Positions 36,801 to 48,800 of a DNA stretch of 64,000 nt are shown here, one piece after another. How positions within the stretch are numbered: position 1 is the first letter of the stretch; every line of letters begins with the position of its first letter. The DNA is from Brasenia schreberi (taxonomy: Eukaryota; Streptophyta; Magnoliopsida; Nymphaeales; Cabombaceae), in assembly GCA_036023115.1 (NCBI GenBank), contig JAYKKT010000041.1:3621501-3685500 (forward strand), given 5' to 3'. The position numbers and the translations under genes are program-made. The notes under the pieces were generated by a model. It had not been told where the DNA came from. It did not search any database and was given only the letters and a program-made list of their open reading frames with translations.

Positions 36801-39800
36801 TCTAGTTACTTTAAAAAATATATTAAAGAAAAAATGGAGTAGGGTTTACCATTTGTTCGATCGGTTGTTCACGCAGCTGGGGTTGATCCTCCTGATGCTT
36901 ATCATCGGATTCCTGCTCACTGGCCAATGGGGTTAACGTATCCTCCTCTCCATTGCTATACTCATTATCATGTGCTGCCTTTCTGCCACGAGTGGGAGCT
37001 AATGGTTTTACCTGCACACACACAGTAAATAAACATATCGCATTATACATTTTGGTGCATACACAAGCACAAACACCAAGAAGCATAGAATAATACGATA
37101 GGCAGAAGAGGAGGAGACCCAGTTGGTGAAATGGAGAAAATCAGAAAGTACTTCATACTGAAGGGTAAAAAAAATCAAACTCTGCAGTCAAGAAGTATTT
37201 ACTCATAACTTAGCAACTTGTATGTGAAAATGAAACCTCAGTTTCTCAGTTTCAGCACGATTTGATTTCTCAGTCTGGGCTGGGCAAGTCAAGGACATGT
37301 TGCGCAAACGTAAAATAAAAAGAACATCATCTGAGATTGTGAATGACAGGATCTGCAAATAAGTTGCAGTGATGTCACAAAAATACATCCTAAACCTAGA
37401 ATATGAGTTGTAGCTTTGCTTCGAATTTCAAGTCATCATGACACACCTCAAAATAAACAAAGAAAAAATCTTCGCACACACGTGCATGCACACAGACACA
37501 CAATCACTCCAAAGAAAGGGAAGAGCATGACAAGAAGACCAACAACATTCTACTTGTATGCAACAGGTGTAACACAATGCCATTATCGTGATGCCAATTA
37601 CCATGCGCTTGAGTAACATCCGCACCCTGAGGCCACTTCTCCAGTTACGCTCATCATTTAGCTCAGCAACCTTTACAAATAATGGCAATTAGCCGCCAGT
37701 TAAATACATTAATAAACACTATAAATTTCACTACTATGTCAGCAGGTCAAGGATAACTTACTGCTTTCTCTGCTTGGTCAACAGTCTCAAACTCCACAAA
37801 TGCGTGCAGCTTCAATTGAAACAAACCATGTAAGGCACGCACACAAACACACAAACACACACACACATATGAGAGAGAGAGAGAGAAAGAAAGAGAGAGA
37901 GAGACCTTATTACTAACAAGGGTTCCCATTTTTGGGGATCTATTTTGTGTAGAAGCAGCACCATTGGAATATTGAGGGTGACAAATACGGATGCTCTTCA
38001 CACTGCCACATAATACACTATTAAAAGGAGAAATGGCCAACCAAAAAGTTCAAGTGCAGATCATGTACAGCGAGATTTATCCAGAAGTAATTCAAGGACA
38101 ATCAAGAACATCATCAATTTCTCCTGCCATGTGAAGAGCAACGGCCTTTACCATTTCAGCTTCAAATTTGTTATGGTCAACTCAAATAAATACATAAAGC
38201 AAATTCACAAAAAACATTTACAAAATGAATAAATAAGATTTGTTCCTGACTTTATCATCAATTTCTCGAATAGCCAAGTACTCCTTGTGCAATGGTTCGT
38301 CATTTTACTTCGAGTTTGTCATGGTTAACAGCATCACCATATAAAGAATATCCACAAAGTAATCCAAAATAAAAAAAATATGATGAGATTTTACCTTCCA
38401 ACAACGGAAAAAAAATCTCAAGATTTGGGTGAGAATGATCTTCAGGTAAATTTTCAACCACAACAGTGCGAGACTGCACAGAAAAACTAAGTAAGAAGGC
38501 AGGAAAAACGAAGGTAGAGCCAGAAAAAAGCCCAAGTCTCCCATAGAACAAAGACAACAACACCAAATGGGTAACATCAATAACCTGCAAGTCTTCAACA
38601 TCAGCATCTGAAAGTGGTTGCACACGCTTAACTTTCTTTCCATCCTCACTCACCACCTGCAGCTCATAGAAGAGGGTTCAGCTAAAAGTTTGAAATGTTT
38701 TGCTGTGTGCAACAAACAGCAGTCTTGAGTGTGACAACAAAGACTTACAAGCATTGATGAGGTTCTGAGAGCATTGGCAAGCATGGAATGACTACTGACA
38801 ACAGCCTTTATCTTTTTAAAAGAAGCAATAACTGATATAGGAACTGCAAAATTATAATACGTTATCATCATTGTAACTTTGATGAGCTATGACAATAACT
38901 CATGCCTCAACTGCATTATTAGGCATGGTGCAAGCAGTAAAATGAAAAGATAATCTAGAAACTTTAGGACTTCCCAAAGGGAGGATCACAGCAAAGCTGG
39001 CTAACGTAGCAATTTTGGTACTTATCCATGCCAGCTGCAACCATGCATCAAAGCTTTCTTGTTGAAGTATTTGTTTTCATATTTTCTCCTTATTCAATGA
39101 ATGCTTGCATAAAGATAAAAAATTTCACACAATTGCAAGGCGTCCTAACTGGATGAGCACAAAAAGTGAAAAAACTATTAAATCAAAAAGAAGCATCTAT
39201 TAATATGAAGGAGAAAATTATCCTTTCAACAAATAACAACTACAACAACTAAGCCTTTTCCCATGCCAGATGGGGTCAGCTACATGGATTCTTTGTTTCC
39301 ACAGAGCCCTATCATAATTTGTAGAATCCATGGTAAATATTCTACAGTGTAACCTGGTGGCACTTGCTGAAATGTTGATAAATGGGGAAACAAACTCAGC
39401 TTGTACAGCATTGTTTCAGGTGTCTCAGAATGCCTGGAAGTACACCATATTGGACTCTGGATCTTATGCAGCAGGATATTATGAGATAAGCATGTCCATT
39501 GGGTCGTTGTCAAGTTCATCATCCTCGTTCTTGTAGTCATCCCATGATGTAGAGTCTTCTACAGGTTGCTCATCTTCTTCCCCTCCTAATCCATCTATGT
39601 CATCATTAGTAATCGACTCGTAGTTATTGGGAGCATGCTCATCTGCTTGCGTAGAGCCTTCTACAGCTAGATCATTCTTTATTGTTTCTTTCCAACACTT
39701 CTGTGGTCGTCCTCTACCTCTTTTAATACTTTCCAAATTTAGTTTTTCATACCTTCTTAAAGGTTCTTTTGATCTTCTTTCTATATGTCCAAACCATCTT

Positions 39801-42800
39801 AAACGATATTCAATCATTTTATCCTCTATTGGTGCCACTCCTAATTTGTTTCTAATAACCTCATTATGTATACGGTCTTTTCTTGTATGACCACTCATCC
39901 ATCTCAACATCTTCATTTATGTCACAGACATCTTTTGTACATGTTGATGATTAACTGCCCACCACTCAGAACCATAAAACATGGCAGGCCTAATTGTCTA
40001 TAATATTTACCTTTTAACTTTAATGGTATCTTCTTATCACAAAGAATACCTGATGCTCCTCTCCATTTTAACCAACCAGCATTAATTCTATGCGTAACAT
40101 CTCCATCAATCACTCTGAAAAATTGACCCTAGGTATTTAAAACTTTCCTTTTGGGGGATGCAATGTGTGCCAATTTTAATTTCTATGTCCTCTAAAGTAA
40201 CCAAATGATCAAACTTACATTCCATATATTTTGTCTTTGTTCAACTAAGTCGGAGGCCTTTGCTTTCTAATGTTTCTCTCCATAGTTCCAATTTTCTATT
40301 AACTTTTTCCTTAGACTCCTCCACTAACACAATGTCATTTGCAAATAACATACACCAAGGTACTTCATCTTCAATATGTTTTTTTAACTCATCGATCACC
40401 ATTATAAATAAGTATGGACTTAAAGTTGATCCTTGATGTTACCCAATATTAACTTCAAAGAAGTCTATCATTCCTTCAAAGAAAAAATAGAAACCAATAA
40501 ATGAAAGGGAGCCCTATTTACGTACAATAATAAGACCAAGTTTCATAACCATCATCTGGTCATGATTGTATTCTCCCCAAATAAAGTAATAAAAAGTTTG
40601 TGATCATCATTACTACCCAGTTCCTCATGGAGATCCTCCTAGGGAATCATACTACATTATAAAAGATCAGTAAAACAAAACGTACATAACCATTACAAGA
40701 CCTGATACAGGTCCTGAAAAGTAATCAAGCAACTACGGAAATGACTTACACACCCCTTACTGGAAATAAATGCAAAAATATTTTGATAACAAAGATCCCT
40801 ATGTCATAGCCCACAGTCAGTATATCCAACCAAGAGTTTACTAGAAGTACACTGAATAATCTCGCTATTTTACTTTGGTTCTTACAGGATCCGCATCACT
40901 TCTCTTTCTACTATAGATTTCTAATAAAATGGTCCTTTTTATTGGAAAACAACTGTACCAATAATTATAACATGGACAGTTCCTCATATCAGACTCATGA
41001 CACTAGCTAATAATTTGAGTAAAAGCTTCAATATAGCAGACCTGTCATATTGTATGTTTAGAATAAGAAAGCTTATTCCATGCCGCCCAAAGATGCTAGT
41101 CTAGCTCCTTTAAGCTGAAGATAAGCTGTAACCAAATTGTGGATACAAAATCCTGGAGACGTACCATAGCCTTCTGGGTCCTTGCTGATGATTCTATATA
41201 AATGGTCGTTAGTAGCAATATTTGCATCACTGAAGTAGTACTCCACCTGGAGAAAGCACATCAAGATTATAACTTGCAAGCAATTAACTGCTGGAACTAA
41301 ATAAAGGAAACGTGATTCAAAGCTGCATGACCATGACAAAGGGTGGCTCAACACCAGAAACCACCAAGGATGATGTGAAAACCTCAATCAATCTTGAGAA
41401 AGAAATAAAAGGAATATCAGCATCCTGAAAACTGAACCAAACATGGCTTGATCTTCATTCAGACTACTCCAAATAATGCAACCATTCTTTACTATGAAAA
41501 TTTTCAAACAACCCCAAAGGGAACAACAAACTGCATTTTTTGTAACATGTTGGAATAAATTATTATCAAGACAGCAAACAGGAAAGGCTAAGTAATTAGC
41601 AGTCATCTGTCCTTGGGGATCTGACATTAATCTTCTGGGTTAAGGAAAAAGTTCAAACATGTTCTGTCAGGCCCTGGTGACAATTTTATTCCTATCATCA
41701 GAAACAGTGCCTACACTGCAGGCACATCGTACAGATGCAGACTTGCAAATATGAAACATCAGGGGATTGGTATCATTGTCATGTAACTCCTTATGCATCA
41801 CTAACATGATACTGAAATAATGACAAAGTGTTCTCTTCAAAACTTTTCACATGTGCTATGAACCCTAGCCTGAGGGCCCTATACACATCTATCTACCTAC
41901 ACATAGAATGTGTCACCTGAGAAACAACAAAAAATGACAGATTTTGCGGATGACTAGTGGAATGGCTTGGAGATCTTCTTGTTTTATGGCTATATCAACT
42001 ACAAGTTCCACAAGTATGTGTTATATGACTTCTGGCAATAAATGAAGACAACCTCCCCACTCCATCTTGAAGCAACCAAACGAAAAACTCCTCTTTCTAT
42101 GGAAAGAAAAACAATAACAGGCTATGCACTCAACCTCAATCCAGTTTTGTATTTTTTTTTCTTCTTTACCATCTCATTCAGTTGGCTATTATTAGTGCTT
42201 TCAGGAAAAGACCAGTTATATCTGTGTTTACATTCTCTCTCTCTAAGTTTTTTAGTATAATGAAATGAACATTGTGGTGTTCACAGCACACAAATGCACA
42301 ACATAATATAAGTACCAGCCTAGCGACAACATTTGTCGGTCAGGAGAACACAATTCAATCATGAGACCAACAACAACTACAACAACAACTAAGCCTTTTC
42401 CCATACTAGACGGGGTCGGCTACATGGATTCTTCGTGTCCACAGATCCCTATCGTGTGCCATGTTAGCAGTTAACTCACAATAAGCTAGATCATTCTCTA
42501 TTGTTTCTTTCCAACACTTTTGTGGTCGTCCTCTAGCTCTTTTAATACTTTCCAAATTTAGTTTTTCATACCTTCTTACAGGTTCTTCTTTTGATCTTCT
42601 TTCTATATGTTCAAACCATCTTAAACGGTATTCTCTCATTTTATCCTTTGTTGGTGTCACCCCTAATTTGTTTCTAATAACCTCATTATGTATACGGTCT
42701 TTTCTTGTATGACCACTCATCCATCTCAACATCTTCATTTTTGTCACATACAACTTTTGTACATGCTCCGAACCATAAAACATGGCAGGCCTAATTGCTG

Positions 42801-45800
42801 CTCTATAATATTTACCTTTTACCTTTAATGGTATATTCTTATCACAAAGAATACCTTATGCTCCTCTCCATTTTAACCAACCAGCATTAATTCTATGTGT
42901 AACATCTCCATCAAGTCTTCCATCACTCGGAAAAATTGACCCTAGGTATTTAAAACTTTCCTTTTGGGGGATGCAATGTGTGCCAATTTTAATTTCTATG
43001 TCCTCTAAGGTAACCAAATGATCAAACTTACATTCCATATATTCTGTCTTTGTTCTTCTAAGTCGGAGGCCTTTGTTTTCTAATGTTTCTCTCCATAGTT
43101 CCAATTTTCTATTAACTTTTTTCTTAGACTCCTCCACTAATACAATGTCATATGCAAATAACATACACCAAGGTACTTCATCTTGAATATGTTTTGTTAA
43201 CTCATCAATCACCATTATAAATAAGTATGGACTTAAAGTTGATCCTTAATGTAACCCAATATTAACTTCAAAGAAGTCTGTCATTCCTTCATGAGTCCTC
43301 ACACATGTTTTTGCACCATCATACATGTCTCTTATAAGGTTAATGTATGTCAATGGGTTACCTCTTTTTTCCAAAGTTCTCCAAAGAACCTCCCTCGATA
43401 CCCTATCATAAGCTTTTTCTAGATCAATAAATATCATGTGAAGGTCTTTCTTTTTTGCTCTAAAATGTTTAATAAGACGTCTCAAAAGGTGAATCGCTTC
43501 AGCAGTAGATCTGCCTGGCATGAATCTAAATTGGTTCTATGTTGTACTTGATACTTGTCTTAACCTACGTTCGATAATTCTTTCCCATAATTTCATAGTA
43601 TGGCTCATTAACTAGATACCTCGATAATTCACACAATTTTGAATGTCTCCCTTGTTCTTATATATGGGTATAAGTGCATTTGCTATCTTTTGGTTTTCTC
43701 ATATTTCATTAAATAGTCTTCTGAGCCAAGTGATTCCTATTTCTCCTAGTATTTTCCAAACTTCTATAGGAATATTATTGGTCCTACCGATTTACCACCC
43801 TTCATATGTTTAAGAGCCTCTTTGACTTCATTCTTTTGAATACGTCGGTAGAAATTGTGGTTTATATACTTTTCTTATTTGGCTAACTCTCCTAAGTTAA
43901 TATTAACATCTTTATTTTCATTAAAAAGCTTATAAAAATAGTTTTTCTATCTATTTCTTATATCATCATTTGCCACTAGAATTTTTTCATCCTCGTCTTT
44001 GATGCATCTAACATAATTAAGATCTTTAGTTTTCTTATCTCTAGCCCTAACTATCCTAAAAATATCTCTTTCACCCTCTTTTGAGTTGAGTTTTTTATAT
44101 AAATCCTCCCAAATTTTAGCTTTTGCTTCACTCACGCCCTTTTCGCTTCCTTCTTTGCTTTCTTATAAGCCTCTAAAGTTTCACTAGTTTTCTTAGCATA
44201 ATGTAATTTGTAGCATGCCCTCTTTGCCTTATTTTATTTTGCACTACTTCACTCCACCACCAAGCTTCTTTTTGTGCCCTTAGATACACCTAACACATCT
44301 TTCGCCACTTTCCTAATATGTATAGCCATATTGTTCCACATATCACAGGGTGTACTAACATAATTCCAAACATCTCCTTGAAGGACTTTCTGTTTAAATA
44401 TATCTTCTTTCTCGCTTTTGAGGTTCCACCGTTTAGTCCGAATAGCTCGATGCACTCTTTTCTTCTTTGTCCATTTTTTTATTTGTAAATCCATAATTAA
44501 AAGTCGATGTTGGGTGGTTAAGCTTTCTCCTGGAATTACCTTGCAATCTTTAAAACACGCTCTATCTTTCGTTCTATAAATAAAGTAATCAATTTGTGTT
44601 TGTGATAAGCCACTCTTATAAGTAATTAAATGTTCATCTCGTTTTTTGAAGATTGTATTGACTATAAAGAGATTAAATGCCACAGCAAAATTTAAAATAT
44701 CCCTACCTTCCTCATTTACATTCCCAAAACCAAAGTTTTCATGAATCCCTTGATATCCTAATGCCTCTTTACCAACATGTCCATTTAAATCTCCTCCAAG
44801 CAAATCATCTCCCTTTGTGGAATCTTTTGAATCACCTTATCTAACTCTTCCCAAAAAGCTGTCTTTATACTATCTTCTAGTCCTACTTTGGGTGCGTAAG
44901 CACAAACTATATTCAAAATCTCTGCTCCTAACACTAATTTCAACGTCATGATTCGGTCACCATATCGTTGTACGTCTACTACACTATCCTTTAAATCTTT
45001 ATTTATGATAATACCAACTCTGTTTCGAGCCTTTTCTTTACCTTAGTACCATAATTTAAAACCTGTATCCTCTATCTCCTTTGCTTCATCTCCAACCCAT
45101 TTTGTCTCTTGTAAACATAGAATATGAATCTTTCTCCGAATCATAGTATCTACCACCTCCATTAGCTTACCGGACAATTCAATCATGAGACCATATTAAA
45201 TAATTTGGTGCCTTTTTCTTCCACTTCCATTTTTGTCCCATCCTTCAGCCTTGCAGTAATATTCCCTTGGTAATGTTGTACAAATGGTATAGCATCAGTA
45301 GATGCAACAACCCAAGGATAAACAAGGCTATCAGATCAACATCCATTACAATTACCAGCTGAAAGTCAATTTGTCTAGCTTGTTTATGAACCATTAGCAG
45401 CTAAAATGCGCACCAAGAGATCAGGAATTTCCATGCTGCAGACAGGACATGAGGTTGAATTGAATCATAGCTGATATAATACACAACAAACAACAACATT
45501 AGGATGGAGCATCCCACAAGGAATTAATCTCCCCACATTAGCGATCAAATCAAGGTGGAGGAAGCTAAATGAAACTAGCAGACAAGAGTCCTTTAAACTG
45601 GCAATTTCAGATAAACCATAAATATGACCATATAACCTGCATGTGTCTGGTGAAATGGCAGAATCTTCACACTGACTTCTTGGTCATTGTAATTCTTGTT
45701 GCAGTGCATATATCATTATATTCTAATCACGTACTTAAAAATACTTAATGATCAGGTCCATACGTTTGCAACATCCCAATAATACAAGGAAAACCCTGTT

Positions 45801-48800
45801 CTTGGGGGATATGAACAGTTTGAGGAGCCACTCTTACGCCTAGAAAGCTCCCCCTCCATTTGTTCTACGACATCAAAAATCAAAGGCTACATTAGCAAGA
45901 TTATAAATTGACCAAACATAAGCTTGTGAAGCTATACCCATACAACCTATTTCATTTGATACAGAGTTAACATTAGGAACGGCAATTTGTACCCACCCAC
46001 TCAGTGTGGATTCTCAACCCACTGAATGGGGCGGAAGGTTCTGCTGTAATGATCATGTTTGGGGGATCAGAATTAGATTTAGGATAAATCCACCCTGATC
46101 CAACCTTGGGCATATATATTAGTATAGTGTATATGTTGGGTTTTTATTTTTTTATATTAAGTTGTGAATGAACGTTGTCCTTTTTAATTTATTATTTATT
46201 TGTAAGATACAAGATGCAATAAATAGCATTTAAAGCCTGTCCATCTCTGGCACGCCAACCATCATAACAAGGGATGTGTGCTGCATCTTCTTTATTTGTC
46301 ATTGTTTTATTTTCAAACTTCCTATTTCGCCCTTCCTTTTCCAAAATGGCATTTATACTTTTCTAATTCATGAGGATGCCCTATTTAAAAGAGCCAATTA
46401 GGATGAGGGTTTCCCATTTTCTTGCAGAGAAAAAAAAACCTTTACAAGGAAATGATACCAAAGGAGGAGGTTGAAGTGCTTACAAGGAAAAGACCCTACT
46501 TAAAAGAGACAATTAGGACGCTATCTTACTTTCAGTACCTTTTCCCCAAAGTTGCATGGTATGACCTATTAACTTGATTATAACCAACAAACTTTTGGAT
46601 ATCATTTGTATTCTTCTATGTAGATAACATTGTACTCTTCATTCCTTCATCATCCTTTTACTCTTCTAAAGTATATTGTAACCAACTTTGTAATGTGATG
46701 CTCTTCTCCCAACATTTTTCAAAGTTTCATTGGAATATCAGCCAACACACCAGAAGATTAAGAGCCTTTGTTGACATGCTTTGGAATGTGGCTGTAGATA
46801 CAGTAAATTGGTTGTGCACATGTCAGCACCAGCAAGTTATTTTGAACACTTTTCCTCCTGTTAACAACCTATGAAAATAATTATTTCATCCTGCCTTTAA
46901 TCTCTTTGACTATCATGAGGGCCTCTCTCTGCCCATTTTATACATTTCACTTCAATAAGGTTCTCTGTTTTGTATTGTCCATCCTTAACTTTCTTAAAAA
47001 TGTCATTCACTTTCTTTAGTCGTAACTCTTATAAACTGTCCTAGTCTTGGGCTTTTATTTACTATATCATCCCAACTTTCATGTACTTTTATTCTTAACA
47101 CACTTCTAGACCCAAATTTTTCTCTTAAACCACTTCACTCTGCATTAAAAACCCTTTTTGCTATAATAGATCTCCTTCCAACTATAGGAACTATACCATG
47201 AAAGAGGGTTGATAAGATAGCTCTAAATATATCATCAGTAAGTTCTAATTTTCCTGAAAAGAACCCAAAACATCATACAGGGATAGACAAAATCAAGGTT
47301 GTAAAAAACGTAGAAGCATCAGCACTGATCATAAAACATTATAACATCATACAAATCATAGTGCTTAACAGGACAACAAACATTCAGGAAGATCGAGAAA
47401 ACATAAAAAGTGTAAAGGTGACATGTAATTCAAACTTTATTTAGCACAGTCACTTTATAACTCAATGATCATACATGTGCAAACAAAGCCCAGCTTAACT
47501 TTCACTTACAAGTTGCCAACATGACCTATCATTAATGGTGTGCACCAGTTGTTTTGGTTCAATAATCAAACTGAACCAAAATAACTAAAAACCGAACAGT
47601 CTTTAAATTTGAAAACCCAACCAAATTATTTCTGTTCTGTTTGCTTCTGTTATTCAGTTTACCCTATAACAGAATTCTATACATGTATGTATATATAGGT
47701 ATGTGCATGTATATGTATATAAGTGTGTATGTGTATGTATATATAAATATATACACTATATACACATATGTATATGTACATGTATATAGTTATTCGGAAA
47801 TGCATTTAGTTACATAGCCTGATGTTTTATATATCACATGTGATTATCAAATATTATGAAACCAATCCTTTTCGATTGAGGCTAGCTCTTCCCTTCTTTA
47901 TGTGAAGACAAAGAGCAACATCAATGATATTAAAATCCTCTGAATAGAACAGACACGGGAATTTTGCTCGCACATCTTTTTGAACTCAACTAAATCATCA
48001 ACCTATCACTTGAACATTCAACCTACACCAACATCTAACCAAAACCCTAATACAAACATATAGAACCAAGTCTAGGGAAAACCCAAAAGACACATGCAGA
48101 CAGAGAGATAGAAACCAAAACAGAAGTGAAGGGCGGAATGGTGTCTCTTAAAGGTGGCAAAGCGAGCGGTCCACAAATCGGCAGCATCCATAGATTGGTA
48201 TTCCCTTACACCCACGATTCCTGAAATAACCAATTGGAAAACCAACAATTCCTGAAATCCCCAATTGAAAAACCAAGACGACAAGCCGAAGATCAAGAAG
48301 GGGAGAGACTTCCTCTACAGAATCGAATGAAGAGAGAGAGAGGGGCAATTAGGCATGTCGGGTTCGGTTCTAGACCTTTGAAAACTGAATAACTATTTTC
48401 ATACAATTACCAAACCAACAATTGATGTGACTGAACCGAATCTGGAATTTCGGTTTGGTTCGGTTAAGTAAATCGGTTTTAACCGGATTGTGCTCAACAC
48501 TATTACTAAACCTATCATGGTTCCTCTTAAGAATATTGATCAACACACTACAGAGATGGACCATAAGAGAAACTATTTCTCTTACATGCACATGCCGGAC
48601 AACACACTTGTGAGTACCCCTCGTACTTCCGTAAACATGCCCTTCAACCATCTTGAGAAGCTTCTTATCCTATAAACATGTCAAATTATTTCCCAATGCT
48701 TTTTATATATTTTCCTATGCTTTTTTCATTTGTGTAGGCTTTGATGTGGTACTTGATACTGAGTGTTCCACAGATGATAATTAATCATCCCTTAATTCAT

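Noticed and set aside
38300..38656. Continuous frame across LARP6 exons 4 and 5 with hydrophobic middle (118 residues)
   Set aside because: The middle is the 111-bp intron 4 read through. Conserved exon borders with GT-AG explain the region better than a membrane protein.
47690..47790. TGTATATA-rich tract considered as a satellite array
   Set aside because: Too short and irregular. It is the microsatellite part of the AACCGAA-type repeat at 47540-47830.
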